From Paraspadella gotoi (Eukaryota; Chaetognatha), in assembly GCA_051294375.1 (NCBI GenBank), contig CM119267.1, forward strand, positions 8,274,258 to 8,338,257: 64,000 nucleotides of DNA. The letters are read 5' to 3'. Shown piece by piece: positions 33,011-43,000 of this stretch. Each line of letters starts with the position of its first letter. The first letter of the stretch is position 1. A program made the translations under genes and the position numbers. The notes under the pieces are model-generated. The model saw only the letters and a list, made by a program, of their open reading frames with translations. It searched no databases and had not been told where the DNA came from.

Positions 33011-33452
33011 AAACACAATCATGCGAAAGAAAAACAAGAATATTGAAGAAAATAGAAACAAAGACGACACCAAAGGATCGATTGTGCTCCTTTAATTTTT
33101 CTTGACGTCCGTACCCTTCATAAAATTGGAGATTTAAGTTTTGTTTTTTTTTAAAAATTAAAAGAAAATTGAAGAAAGAAAAAATTTTATAAAGTAGAAG
33201 TGATAATGAACGAAATTAAAAAGGCAAAGATTTACCAAGTAAAAAGATGCCAAACGTGCAGAAATCAAATAGTTAGTTTTTTTATTTATTAGTTTGTTTT
33301 TTAGTTAATTATTAATTGTAAAATAGTTTTATATTGATTAAGTTTTCTCACCTTTCGCGGGCGGCCGATGGCGCTTTGATGGCGGGTTTGATGTATTCCA
33401 CGTTGACGGCGAATTCTCTCTCATCAGGAGGCATTCGATCCGGATGCGGTAA
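17443..33452 (-). CDS. FHDC1-class formin gene (FH2 domain plus Ser/Arg-rich tail), 3' two thirds
   Basis: Exons on the minus strand build the C-terminal half of an FH2 domain (33352-24559), followed by a very long Ser/Thr/Arg-rich tail (23936-17443). FH2 signatures: [54 protein letters not shown], and [20 protein letters not shown]2 domains dimerise and nucleate and elongate actin filaments. The GGYAGNAxGF-SLLKL-DTxANKPxMNL spelling is that of the FHDC1/INF2 branch, and a tail motif VRKVMP (exon 19063-19157) matches what I recall of the FHDC1 tail, which binds microtubules and the Golgi. There is no sign of a DID/DAD pair. The start, FH1 and first half of FH2 are not found with certainty; they may lie upstream beyond 51.8 kb. 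Several tail exons need indels to stay open, in line with the noisy assembly. Confidence 0.88.
17586..18986 (-). CDS. Formin tail, long Ser/Arg-rich exon (1401 bp)
   Basis: The largest exon. Its 3' part is an uninterrupted frame of more than 350 codons, extremely rich in Ser, Thr, Arg, Ala and Lys (for example [20 protein letters not shown]), ending SSARIKRG at donor GG|GTGAGT. The 5' part reads [16 protein letters not shown] and [16 protein letters not shown] in one frame, [20 protein letters not shown] in another and [13 protein letters not shown] in the third, so two indels (about 18800-18815 and 18680-18690) are needed. Such basic, disordered tails in FHDC1 bind microtubules; that function is inferred from the family. 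The open plus-strand frames over this exon are shadows of biased codon use. Confidence 0.75.
19063..19157 (-). CDS. Formin tail exon with VRKVMP motif
   Basis: Bounded by GCAG|CCG and CGAG|GTAAGA. Reads [20 protein letters not shown] and [11 protein letters not shown]. The VRKVMP string recalls a conserved patch in the FHDC1 tail. Phase joins the upstream exon exactly; the join to the next exon (18986) keeps phase only into the less likely frame, so an indel near this junction is suspected. Confidence 0.75.
19239..19478 (-). CDS. Formin tail exon
   Basis: 240 bases, acceptor AATAG|ACCC, donor TTAAG|GTTAGA. Reads [20 protein letters not shown] and continues Glu/Lys/Ser-rich to SETTTRLL. Phase agrees with both neighbours (19570-19903 and 19063-19157). 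The first 25 residues look helical; the remainder is probably disordered. Confidence 0.75.
19570..19903 (-). CDS. Formin tail exon
   Basis: 334 bases, acceptor CCTAG|ATCG, donor ATGAG|GTGAGA, phase kept on both sides. Opens with a basic helix-like segment [20 protein letters not shown], then a Ser/Thr/Pro run and [20 protein letters not shown]. No catalytic motif. Confidence 0.78.
20012..20160 (-). CDS. Formin tail exon
   Basis: 149 bases, acceptor CCTCAG|ACGC, donor GAAG|GTAAAT. Reads [20 protein letters not shown] and [15 protein letters not shown], joining in phase to [11 protein letters not shown] of the next exon. Arg/Ser-rich. Confidence 0.78.
20305..20982 (-). CDS. Formin tail exon, Ser/Thr/Pro-rich
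   Basis: 678 bases, one open frame throughout, acceptor TCCCAG|CGCC, donor TGAG|GTGATA. Contains [20 protein letters not shown] and [18 protein letters not shown], then a long Ser/Thr/Pro tract rich in SP and TP dipeptides (possible proline-directed phosphorylation sites, inferred). Phase agrees with exons at 21098-21219 and 20012-20160. Confidence 0.78.
21098..21219 (-). CDS. Formin tail exon
   Basis: 122 bases, acceptor TGCAG|GTGG, donor CAGAG|GTACAA. Reads [20 protein letters not shown] and [14 protein letters not shown]. Joins the next exon in phase. The join from 21391-21671 is one base out, pointing to an indel in one of the two. Confidence 0.75.
21391..21671 (-). CDS. Formin tail exon
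   Basis: 281 bases, acceptor CTTCAG|CGAC, donor AGAG|GTGAGC. Reads [20 protein letters not shown], a Glu/Arg-rich stretch and [18 protein letters not shown]. The last part looks like an amphipathic helix. No known domain. Confidence 0.72.
22015..22240 (-). CDS. Formin tail exon
   Basis: 226 bases, acceptor TTCCAG|CTCT, donor GCGG|GTAAGG. Reads [20 protein letters not shown] and [19 protein letters not shown]. In-phase join from the upstream exon (FMRN + S). Near the 3' end a second frame ([15 protein letters not shown]) is at least as plausible, so one indel near 22060 is possible. Confidence 0.7.
22310..22434 (-). CDS. Formin tail exon
   Basis: 125 bases, acceptor CGCCAG|GCCG, donor ACAG|GTTCGT. 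Reads [20 protein letters not shown] then an acidic stretch to VGASFMRN. Both phases fit if the upstream exon ends at a codon boundary. Confidence 0.7.
22909..23092 (+). repeat. Dispersed repeat, copy 6
   Basis: Matches the family from TTTTCATACAATTGAAACAG through CCTGTCCAAAATCAGAGGCA and CTTATTTATTAAATGAATAG to CCAATTTCATAA. The block with AATAAACGAGACTG is missing. Confidence 0.7.
23425..23503. repeat. (TTTC)n microsatellite
   Basis: Nearly perfect run of TTTC units for about 79 bases in a formin intron. Confidence 0.95.
23691..23936 (-). CDS. Formin tail exon directly after FH2
   Basis: Acceptor CAACAG|AGGAAC, donor AAAA|GTTAGT. The protein-like frame reads [40 protein letters not shown] and [13 protein letters not shown]. 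This frame is out of phase with both neighbouring exons, while the frame that keeps phase gives an unstructured Arg/Leu/Ser-rich string. An indel or an unseen acceptor is therefore likely. The KKIKK segment is basic like the rest of the tail. Confidence 0.55.
24559..24870 (-). CDS. Formin FH2 C-terminal (post) exon with coiled-coil extension
   Basis: 312 bases, exactly 104 codons, acceptor AACAG|AACG, donor GCG|GTCAGT. Begins [20 protein letters not shown], followed by [20 protein letters not shown], the last FH2 helices (the FFCEDP-x-FKLEECF signature), then a long Lys/Arg/Glu/Gln coiled coil ([20 protein letters not shown]). Phase matches the preceding exon exactly. A degraded second copy lies at 41200-41528. 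Confidence 0.92.
24871..25771. other. Formin intron with (CT)n arrays
   Basis: A GC-AG type intron (donor GC at 25771-25770). Contains (CT)n runs at 25165-25196 and 25419-25496. The plus- and minus-strand frames through these arrays (Ser-Leu or Glu-Arg repeats) are not genes. Confidence 0.7.
25419..25496. repeat. (CT)n dinucleotide array
   Basis: About 78 bases of almost perfect CT repeat on the plus strand, so the formin transcript carries (GA)n here. Confidence 0.95.
25772..25892 (-). CDS. Formin FH2 exon ending in a GC donor
   Basis: 121 bases. Acceptor GACCAG|TTCT; reads [20 protein letters not shown] and [20 protein letters not shown]. The following bases are GCGAGT, so the intron uses a GC donor (AAG|GCGAGT); reading on hits a stop within four codons. 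Phase 0 then joins NAKSQLDEM perfectly. In FH2 domains this region is the long helix before the post subdomain. The copy at 42515-42688 also shows GC at the donor. Confidence 0.85.
26199..26269 (-). CDS. Formin FH2 exon
   Basis: 71 bases, acceptor TTCTAG|CAAG, donor CCAG|GTAAGT. Reads [20 protein letters not shown] then DAA. It corresponds to the FH2 stretch after LLHF(V) in which lysine-rich residues precede ELLNF-EKL. Phase fits on both sides. Confidence 0.9.
26440..26547 (-). CDS. Formin FH2 core exon
   Basis: 108 bases, 36 codons, acceptor TTGCAG|GGCGGC, donor CATG|GTGAGT (read on minus). Encodes [20 protein letters not shown] and [16 protein letters not shown]. This is the most diagnostic FH2 segment (GGxAxGFxLxSLLKLxDTxxxxxxxNLLHxV). 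FHDC1/INF2-type formins share this spelling. Confidence 0.95.
26907..26981. repeat. (CT)n array
   Basis: About 75 bases of CT repeat with one or two interruptions. Confidence 0.93.
27115..27204. repeat. (GA)n array
   Basis: About 90 bases of GA repeat with short interruptions near its end. Confidence 0.93.
27471..27646. repeat. (GA)n array, interrupted
   Basis: About 175 bases of GA repeat with frequent A or G insertions. The Glu-Arg frames across it are not genes. Confidence 0.93.
27868..27938 (-). CDS. Formin FH2 exon
   Basis: 71 bases, acceptor TTTCAG|ATATC, donor TTCG|GTAAGT. Reads [20 protein letters not shown] then LNS, the FH2 segment before [10 protein letters not shown] (typical wording: LLxxILxxGNxLN). 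Phase 0 into the next exon. An identical-length copy lies at 33773-33843 and a damaged one at 44879-44955. Confidence 0.93.
28040..28140. repeat. (AAAG)n-type array
   Basis: Irregular AAAG / AAAAG units on the plus strand. Expanded and more regular in the duplicate copy at 33932-34036. Confidence 0.9.
31705..31885. repeat. (GA)n array, interrupted
   Basis: Long interrupted GA tract in the formin intron; one of about seven in this intron. Confidence 0.9.
32817..33012. repeat. (GA)n followed by (AAAG)n
   Basis: GA array (to about 32904) and then AAAG array (32926-33012), a continuous polypurine block of about 200 bases. The same pair recurs at 38935-39112 and 49988-50170 in the duplicates. 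Confidence 0.9.
33352..33452 (-). CDS. Probable formin FH2 exon (most 5' one in this copy)
   Basis: Acceptor CCCCAG|TTACCG, donor AAAG|GTGAG. Reads [20 protein letters not shown] in the clearest frame. In the other two copies (39470-39576 and 50507-50605) the 3' part reads closer to YIKPPFKASSALSK, which would carry one base into [12 protein letters not shown] of the next exon. Length differs among copies (101, 107, 99), so the true frame is uncertain. Position upstream of the LAGNFLN exon and shared strand support an FH2 assignment. Confidence 0.6.
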
Positions 33453-33496
33453 CTGGGGGTGGGGTGTGGAAAGGGGGAGGGGTGGAAAGGGTGGGG

Positions 33497-33521
33497 NNNN
33501 NNNNNNNNNNNNNNNNNNNNN
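33497..33521. other. Assembly gap, 25 N
   Basis: Left side ends in the sequence just upstream of the FH2 exon at 33352-33452. Right side restarts about 6 kb back (equivalent to 27.6 kb), inside a (GA)n array. The two sides overlap instead of leaving a gap. Confidence 0.99.
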
Positions 33522-33556
<35 letters not shown>

Positions 33557-33772
33557 TTGTTGAATGGTGTCCAAACTCACTTCGGAAAAATAAACAAAGG
33601 TTTTTAAAATTAAAACAAGATTGGTGCTGATGGTCGCCTCTTCAAGCGGGAGAAAACAAAACAAATAAACGAAAGAATTACAAATAAGATAAGGTTATTA
33701 TGAAATATATTAAATACATTATATAAGTACAATATTCACTATACAAGATATCGACTTATCGTCTGAACTTAC

Positions 33773-33843
33773 CGAATTGAGAAAGTTCCCCGCCAGCAGA
33801 ACGATATAGAGAATGTCATGAAGATCCTTGTTTGATTTGATAT
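33773..33843 (-). CDS. Duplicate of the FH2 LAGNFLNS exon
   Basis: Same 71 bases and splice sites as 27868-27938, encoding the same peptide. Probably the same genomic exon assembled twice. Confidence 0.7.
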
Positions 33844-33931
33844 CTGAAAGAATCAAAGGAACGAGGGATCTAATTAGTGTCAGGCCGTTTCTTTGGTGAC
33901 ATCGACGCCGCGTGGATGACAGAAGGAATGA

Positions 33932-34036
<105 letters not shown>

Positions 34037-36855
34037 GAAAAAAAGGTAAAGGAAAAAAAGGGAAGTAAAAGGAACGAATTTGAAGAGGGTAATTGGAAGG
34101 GCCTCTTCTTGGAACAACGACATAAGAAAAACACTTTTGAAGCAGAATTACAAGCGGCGTCGGCCTCTCGTGTCTTCTTCCTTTCGATTCTAAGCCAAAA
34201 AACTTGAAGCACAAACAAAAAAAAAAAAACCTCCCGACGAATTTTTATCTGTTTATTTTTTTTTCTGTCTTCGAATTAATGCAAGTTTACTGACCACGTC
34301 TGTGCTTCCAACAGCCCGGTGGGGTAATAGACACCTGAGTATTTTAAACACGCAGGAAGGTCGTTCTCCAAGACGTGGAAAATAACCAGTTAGAACCCGG
34401 AATTTATTATTGATCAACTCGGTTAGAATGCCTACATATCATCCCTAATGCGGGCTCGAACGCGATTCGAGGCCGTAAACCCGTTCCACTCTCACTCACC
34501 GCCATCGCTGATGAAACCACCACGCAGAAGCGAGCAGACGAATCTGTGGAGAGATTTTCACAACAATTCCTTTGTTTAATGAATTCGGTCCTATCTTTCT
34601 AATCTTTTTTTCCTTTTTATTGAAAATATTTTCAAAGAAAAGAGATGGCAAGTTTGTAGGTGAAATTGGTGTTGTTTTAAGATGCAATTTTGGAATTGCT
34701 CAAGGAAGGTTTTGGTTTTAGAAACTTCATCTCCTCGTCTGGGTTTCTTCCTTCTCCGTGGAACTTTAAATTCTGCCGTAAGCGATCAATTAGCCTTATC
34801 AACTGAACTTTATAAAACCGAAATCTATGTTTTTTTTTTATATCACACCAACACGACAAGCAGCCAGTTCACGCCGCCGACTGTGATTTACGGTATTTAC
34901 AATCTACTACCCATTTTTTTTCTTCTTAACCTCCGAAAACTGGCGCGCATGAAAAACCCCGGAGTCGGGAAAATAATCTCCTCTAACGAGCGTTCACCTC
35001 CCCGCCCATCCTTTTCCATCCCGTGAGCATCACGGTCGCAGCTTGCGCGTCATTTCTTTTGGGGTGTATAACTCTCACCCCTCTGGACCGAACGAGGGCA
35101 CGCGCGATCGTGGGCTGGGGAAAAGCTGAAGGTGGGAGGTGCTAGTTTGCATTTTCTGGTTAAAGGGACCGCTCGCGATATGTATGTTTTTAAAACGCTG
35201 TAGCACACAAATAAACAGAGGGAAAAGCTAAAGGTTCTGAAAACCGCTTCAATGTAAACACCTTTTTTTTGTTTAGAGCAGTCCTTTTGGCTTTAGTGAA
35301 AAGTAAGTTTTTTCTTATTTTTTAGTTAAGCGCAGAGCTTTGCGGAGACGTTTGAAACTTAAATCAACCAAAAACACAACACTTGTATCTTTATCTCTCT
35401 CTCTCTCTCTCCTCTCTCTCCTCTCCTCTCTCTCTCTTTTCTCTCTCTCTTCTCCTCTCTCTCTCTCCATCTGCGAAAGTTGACACAACTAACAGACCGC
35501 CACTTCCCGCGCTTTCTCTCCTCCGAGTGAATCCATCGCACAACCACGGGCGGCACAAGCGGAACCTCGACCTGAGCGACGCGCAGGGAGATGGGGGGGG
35601 AGTAAGGGGTGGGGACACAGGGGGCAACGAGCGGGTTCGGCGGGGGGAAATGGGAGAGGGGAGAATGGGAAAGAAAATGGGGAGAACGGGAAGAGAGCGG
35701 GAGTTAAGAACTCGGGACTGCGTCTGCAAACGCTGGAGAAGAACGCGTGCGGGAGGAAAGAAATGCGGGTTCCTCACCTGACCGTGCGCTTGCGGCTTCG
35801 GTTAATCGGTTAACCTGGTAATAAAACACATAATTACTGTTAATCCGTAAATTGACAGAGAGGAATGGTAGGTGAAAAGGGGTAAAAAAAAAAAAGAACA
35901 AAGTCAAAAAAGTGTGAGCAATGAGAAGGCGGGGCGCGTGGCGTGCGCAATCAATATTTTTAAGAGGAAAATAAAAAAAATAAGAGTTGTTGTTACTCCA
36001 ACAAAAACACGTTTTTAAAAGTTTGTTTGCCGATTGTTTTTTTTTTAACTACTTAGCACTATGCCACACATAATACTTCACCAAACAAGGCAACTAATTA
36101 GCCATGAACCACTTACTTTTGCATTCCAGATGTTTGAAATTTTGACAGCTTCGAACAATAAGATAAACTTCAAAGGGTTCTCATCTTTCTCGCGCCAAGT
36201 AAAATCGACTATAAAAAAAATCGAAAGCACTTCAAACCAAAGTTTTGTAAACCGCCGGAATCGACAAGCTTTAGCCACAAATCTCCAATACAACAAGGCG
36301 ACTTAAAGCAAGTCTCCAGACCACAGATTCCGGCGGTCGCCTCTTATTGAATGGATCTTTCCATCAACGGCAATCCATTAAAGCCATCATGTTTTTGGAT
36401 TTGCGTGTCCGTCTCCCCGACGAGCCGACGCCTCCCTCTTTTAGGGAGAACGAAAAAAAATTCGGGTTGGATTGGCTGAGGTTTTTCTTCGGCGGCCGGA
36501 ACCAGAGGGTGAGACAAGAAAATGAAAGTACGCTGAACCGCCGTGTCCTCGTGGGAGGTATTTTCTTTTTTTATCAATAGATCTTTTTCACTTCTTGTCT
36601 CTCACGCTGCCGGCCGTGCTGCTTTTCTTTTCGTGATATATAACTGAGAGACATCGGGGTAAAAACAGGGGAAAAAACCAAATTTCGCTCACACGCAACA
36701 ACTAATCTCGCTAGGCAAATTCACATAACCCTTGTGAGGGAGAAAAGAATCTCAATTGAATTTTTAGGGGGAATGAAACCGAGCCTCATTGAAGATTGAA
36801 TCGCAGATACTCAGAGTCTGTTTGTGAGAGAGGGAAAAAAAAGAAGAGAGAGAGA

Positions 36856-36913
<58 letters not shown>

Positions 36914-37123
36914 AGAGAGAAAGAAGACATTTCTAACTCCCCTTGTCCGACTCCATTCCTAATTTCTCTAAACCAAACGTCAGATGCTTTTATTCCACAA
37001 AGGGTCACGTGACCGGCATATCTCTCACGGTCGAAGGGGGCGAAAACGTGAGGCGCGACTCAATGACACCTTTTTTCTCTCCCCTCGTTTTCCGGCGGCG
37101 CTATTTTGGAAGGCGGGAGCAGT

Positions 37124-37208
<85 letters not shown>

Positions 37209-37394
37209 CGTAAACAAACCAAAAACACAACAAATGAAGCCTAAAACAAAAAATAAAACAATAATGTAGAACAAAAGAAAAAGTTTTTCTCTTCAAAGTT
37301 TTCAAAGTGGAATAAAAAGTTTGGGAAAGTTTTTGGGATATCAGGTGCGCGCTATCCACCTCAACCGGCCGATGCTGGGAGAGGGAGGGGCGGA

Positions 37395-37417
37395 AGAGAG
37401 AGAGAGAGAGAGAGAGA

Positions 37418-37499
<82 letters not shown>

Positions 37500-37500
37500 C
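37395..37500. repeat. (GA)n array
   Basis: About 100 bases of GA repeat, equivalent to 31277-31383 in the first copy. Confidence 0.93.
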
Positions 37501-39469
37501 TCCTGAGTATCCCCGGTTTCTTCTCACGTTAAGCAAAGAGAAAGGATAAAAATGATAAACAGATAGAGAGAGAGAGCCTGCAAATGTAAATAAAAAGAGT
37601 AGTTAACCGGGGGGGATTTAACCACGGAAACCGAAACTCTCAACGTTAGCCTTTATTTTTAATGTAATCCATAATCATAACTAAAAATCGTTTTCCGGCT
37701 GCTTCAAAAGAAAAAAACTTCGAGAACCTGTGAACAGGAACAAGCATCTACATTTCGCGACCCCCGGTTATCCCTCAATATATATCTTCTGTGGCATTTT
37801 AAAAAGACACTAAATACATTTTTAACGGGGAGAGAGTGTGAGAGAAAAAAACAAGAGATAAGAAGAAGGGGAGAGAGAGAGAGAGAGAGATGAGAGAAGA
37901 GACAGAGAGAGAGAGAGAGAGAGCAGTAGAAGAAGAATTAGGAGATAGAGAGAGAGAGAAGATGGAGAGCGAGAGAGAGAGAGGGTTACCGCCAAGTCCC
38001 TCTTCTCAGGTTGTCCTTTTAAAATTCAGAGTCATAGAAAGGAGAGAGAGATAGAGATATAGAAAAAAGGGAAAGAGAGAGAGAAAAACACAGAGTAAGA
38101 AAAAATGAAAGGGAGAAAGAGAGAGAGAGAGAGAGACATTTTCTGACTAGCATTTTCTAAAAAGCGACGGAGCTTTGGCTTTAAATCTTCTCTCAATCAT
38201 CGAGAAAATTGAATACAAATAAAAAAGCGCGAATATAACCAATCCTTCCTTAAAAAAAAAAACAAAGAAAGAAAAAATAATCAATGGGGAGAAGGAGAAA
38301 AAAAAAATTCGGAAAAAAAGAAAAAAGAAAATATTGAAAATGAAAAGAAAAATTGTTTAGAAATCGCGGAAGCGCGAAAGTTTCTTTCTCTCACCTAATT
38401 TGCTTTATCACACTTTATTTAACATACGATATTTTTTTTTCATTTAAATTTCCCTTTTACTCTATTACAATTATGCTCCTCTGAGTCAGCGTTACATAAT
38501 CTCGACGCGCACTAAACGTTTGTTCGGATGTTAAGGATGGACTCTGGTGTTAGACCGCCCAGTGCACCTTCTCAGTCTACGTCTTAAATCTCAATTTTGT
38601 TCCTTTTTACCCCCGATTTTTTCTTCTTTCCAAACAAAGGGTTTTAGGGAGAGGGAGAGGGAAGAGCAAGAGAGAGAGAGAGATTGAGAGAGGAGAGAGA
38701 GAGAGAGAGAGAGAAGAGAGAGAGATGCAGAGAGAAGCTAGAATTTTCATTCAATTACAAAAAACACGGAAAAAAGGAGAACGAGAAAAAAAATGTTGAA
38801 AAAAAAAGTAGGAATGAAAGAGAAATTCGCAGTTCGAGTCACGTTTCGTAAATTCCATCGGATTCCTACGCTGACGAGATTTTTGAGTATATAAGTTTTT
38901 GCAGAGACGCTTATATCAGGGGACACGATAATGAAGAGAGAGAGGAGAAGAGAGAAAGAGAAGAGAGAGGAGAGAGAGATGAGAGAAGGAGAGAGAGAGA
39001 GATGGAGAGAGAGAGTAATAAAAAAGTGGGGTAGACGAAAGAAAGAAAGAAAAAAGAAGAAAGAAAGAAGAGAAAGAAAGAAAGAAAAGAAAGAAAGAAA
39101 GAAAGACAAGAAGAAAAAAACAATCAATCCGAAAGAAAACAAGAAATATCGAAGAAAATAATGTGAAACAACGACGACACCCAAGGATCGATCTGATGTG
39201 CTGCCTTAATTTTCTTGACGTCGTGCCTTCATAAAATTGGAGATTTATAGTTTTTGTTTTTTACTTAAAATTAAAAAGAAAAATGACAGAAAGAAAAATA
39301 TTTTTAAAGTAAGAAGTGATATACGAAATAAAACAGCGAAAGATTTACCAAGTAAAAGATGCTCAACGTGCAGAATTCACATAGTTAATATTTTTCTATC
39401 TTTTATTTGTATTTTAGCTAATTTATTTAATATTTAAATAGTTTTATATTCGCATTAAGTTTTTCTCAC

Positions 39470-39576
39470 CTTTGCGGAGCGCCGATTGACGCTTTGAATG
39501 GCGGTTTGATGTATCACGTTGACGGCGAATTCCCTCTCATCAGGACGGAAGCAATTCGACGATCCGGATGCGGTAA
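39470..39576 (-). pseudogene. Duplicate of the 5' FH2 exon, with indels
   Basis: Second assembled copy of 33352-33452. It keeps the GAATTC-containing DEREFAVN segment and the donor (GTGAG) but carries several indels, so no frame runs through it. Confidence 0.6.
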
Positions 39577-41199
39577 CTGAGGGGTGGTGTGGAAAGGGGG
39601 AGGGGTGGAAGGGTGGTGGGTTTGGGATGTGTGAAGGAGGTTTGGTGGGATGGATGAAAGAGGATAGATGGGAGGAAGGAGAAGGGCGAAAAATGGGATG
39701 GAAGAGATTTTTTAACTGCGGGGTTTATTTTTTTTTCAAGATTTGATCGATTCGATTGGTTGGATTGAGTGATCGACTGAGTCTTTCATCGTTGTTCAAT
39801 TCATTCTAAGTTAGTCCAGAAGAGTTATTATTATTTTTTTTTTTTTGTGGTAAATTTATGTCGGTAATCACAAAACTACCGATATAATTTTTTTTCATCT
39901 CAAGATAAATTTTTGTTGTACTTTGTCTCGATTTTGTTTTGGCAGTAAAGGAATTCGTTGGGCCCGGGTGGTGGGTTGAAGATTTCCAGGCCCCAAAGTC
40001 AAAACTGATACAAAGATTAATCGCGACTTGGAATTTTACAATTTACAATAATGTCGATCAATATTTCATGTCTTCATTTATACGTTCTTTAACGCTCACT
40101 GAAATATTTCTATCGCTATCATAGTCACAACAATATATGAGAAAATTTCGATTGTTTCATAACAGTAAACGGTTTACTGGAATATGAATTAAAATATTTG
40201 TTCAAGTGAAAGTATTTATTCATTATCTCAAAACCTTCGAAGTTTGGACCAGCTGTTTTCCTTCCAAATTTCACGACGTGAGAAATTGCACTTCGGTTAA
40301 TAATTGGGAAATCCATTTTATAAGGGAAACTTGATTTGTAAGAATCAGTAAACATCTCGTTCCAGTTTTTTTAATTCTCTCTCCTTTCGCGCCTGTCAGG
40401 GAATTTTCGATTAAGCTGAAGAAGCTCAAGTGGATGGAATTTAAGTTTTACAAAAAAAATAAGCAAAACTTTTTGTCGGTTTTTCTTTGAAATAAACGAG
40501 AAAAAAAAAAGTCAGCTGACGTTCTGACGTCATGACTCACTCTCCAGGGAAAAAAACCGGAGCCCTTTAAAAAAATTAGAAGGGAAAGAGTCATCGTTCT
40601 TTCTATTTTTTAATGTGTAAAAAGAATAGTTGTTATAGAGAGAAATAGCATCATTATAGTTAAAGCATACCGAAAGAAGCAAGTACATCGATTAAAGGCA
40701 ATTTATTATGGGACGTATACTTTTTTTCATTTATTTAAAAGAATATAGGTGTTTTTAAGGAAGCAACCCGTAAGATGAAAACGTTTTTTTGGTAGACAGA
40801 GTTTTGATTTCTTTGTTTTTTTCTTTTATTTCATGAATTTCTTCATTTTTTTCCCTTATTTCCTTACTCGGTCCAACCACTTTTTGCTTCACTTTAAATT
40901 TTTCAAAATGTCCGTTTTCGGTAGCATTCGTCTTGATCTTTTTGCAGCATTTACTAAGTCGTGAGAAAGGTTGTACACCGTTAAGCTGAAATCACATTTA
41001 TTTCGAAGGAAAAAAATCTTTGGCAGCCTTCTGATGTAAAACTTAAAAAACAGTCGAATTAAATTTAATAATCAAACTTATAACATACTGTAATATTTCG
41101 ATTACCCTTTCGTATCTGTAATAAACTAATTAAGGTTTTGTAGAAGTTTATTTTTATTTTGAATTGTAAGTAATATTTTAAAACATAGATTATAAGCTG

Positions 41200-41528
41200 A
41201 CGCGGCAACTTCCGTAGCGCCGTCCTGTCTCCCGTTCGCGCCAAACTCACCTGCGCGCATGCTGCCGTCTTCGCGCTGGCTTCGGCTGCTGCTCCGGCTT
41301 CCTCCCGCCCTTCCGCCTTTTCCTCGGCGCATTTCCGGTCGCGGTTTCTCGGCTTCCGCCCCTGAACTTGGCGGGGCCGAAAGCGTGGAAGATCTTGGAA
41401 GGGCACTCCCTCGAGCTTGAGAGGTGCGGGATCGTCGGCAGAGGAATTCGGCCAAATCGGCGACGGAAGTTTTTCAGAATTTTCGCCGATGAGCACGCCA
41501 TCATCATAAGAGTTGGGATTCTAGCGTT
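41200..41528 (-). pseudogene. Damaged duplicate of FH2 post/coiled-coil exon
   Basis: Corresponds to 24559-24870 but 17 bases longer through scattered insertions; the donor GTCAGT has lost a base. Frames are broken every 20-40 codons. Confidence 0.75.
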
Positions 41529-42514
41529 CTGTCAAATATTCACCTTTGTTTAATATTAGATAATGCTAACGTCGATTTATGCAAGAGAGAGGACGCTGAA
41601 CATTTTCTTTTTAATTCAAAACGTTAAATCTACGTTCCTGAAAGTCTGTGGTCGTACAAAATTCGTTTCCTGAGATTCTCAATCAGTTGGCTGTGTTTTT
41701 TTTTTATCCAATATAATCTTGTCCTTTTATTAGATCTTAAGATTAGCTAATCAATTCGTTCGTTTCTTTCTTTAAATCCCCTCAAAAAAACTGTGACGCA
41801 AGAAATAGGTACTTCTGCGTCACTAAAAGCCATCTCTCTCTCTCTGCTCTCTCTCACTCTCTCTTCCACCCTACAGTAAGCGCTAGAATTCTTTTTTATG
41901 CTTGCGCGCATTCCTGCGGGTAATAGCTCTCTGCACGTACATAATAAGACCATTGTTTTCGGCCTGACTCTTTTTTCCTGATTTTTAGCCAGAACAAGAT
42001 AGAGCGGTATTTCGATGTCCTCGTTGCCCATTTCAATCTCGCGGCTCTCGCTTCCGTCGAGAGGCGCCAACGCTGGATCACCCACTTGAGACGAGGGAGG
42101 ACGACCCACTTCTCTCTCTCTCTCTCTCTCTCGTTTCTCTCTCTTCTCTTCTCTCTCTCTCTCTCTCGCCTCTCTCTCATCTCGTCTCATCTCTGCTCTC
42201 TCTCTCATCTCCTCTCTTTTTTTGCAGAAAGAAAACAAAAAGCTCTTGAAGCTGATTCTACTTTTTACTTTCATTTTCTCGTGATCCTTCGATCTTCGTG
42301 TGTTTGTTGTTGTAGTTCATTGGTGGTTGTGGATAAAAATGTCTTGTGGTGGCTGAGTTGTTTCATTCCGATAATTCTCTTCGTCTCACAATATTTGCGC
42401 TCAATTTTCATGTTTTTTCTCTAAAAGTTGTCTATTTTAAATGATATAGCTTCGTTCGTAGCAGGAAAGGCCCACTTTACAATTCTCTGTTCGTGTCGAC
42501 TCCTTAATATACGC

Positions 42515-42688
42515 CTTCAAGAAAGACGCCGAATCGCGCCTCGTCAGCCTCCCGGGGGGGGGGGCGGGGGGGGGGGGGGGGGGGGGGGGGGAGGGTGCGC
42601 CGCACTTCCCAAGCTCTTCCGTCAAACTTCCGAGTTTCCGTGCCATTGAGCCAACGTCCGAGGTGATGGGACTTCCACCGAAGAGACT
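42515..42688 (-). pseudogene. Damaged duplicate of GC-donor FH2 exon, interrupted by poly-G
   Basis: Corresponds to 25772-25892 but is 53 bases longer, largely because of a poly-G run at 42554-42591. The GC dinucleotide at the donor is kept (AAG|GCGTAT). Confidence 0.75.
42554..42591. repeat. Poly-G run inside an exon copy
   Basis: Thirty-eight bases that are all G except one C. The equivalent place in copy 1 (about 25800) has ordinary coding sequence. Probably a sequencing or consensus artefact. Confidence 0.9.
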
Positions 42689-43000
42689 GGTCATCGAGCG
42701 GAGGAACAGGGATGTGGGACAGGGGATAGCTGGGTCAGGAAGTGAATATTTTTCTAAATGATTAAAAAAAAATTTTTTAACTATTTTTCTCTTTACTTCA
42801 TAAGATTTCGCAAGACATTTAAAAAAAATATTAAAAAGAAAAAAATCCGCTTTTAATAAATTTTCAAACTTAATTAGAAAGGTTGAACTTGTTATTGATC
42901 ATACTTTTTCAGCGTCGTAGACAAGGCATATCGGACTTATGTCAACCTTGTCGTCGTCATTGTCACGTCGTGGTGGTAGTTGTCTTGTCTCGCGACTTAC

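Larger units (their letters stand above)
27939..33351. other. Large formin intron with many simple repeats
   Basis: About 5.4 kb. Simple arrays: (AAAG)n 28040-28140, (CT)n 29360-29424, (GA)n 30687-30792, 30980-31082, 31277-31383, 31705-31885, 32510-32630 and 32817-32904, (AAAG)n 32926-33012. The rest is AT-rich, with poly-A/T runs near 28313-28366. No convincing exon; the 60-100 codon frames here are repeat translations. Confidence 0.7.
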
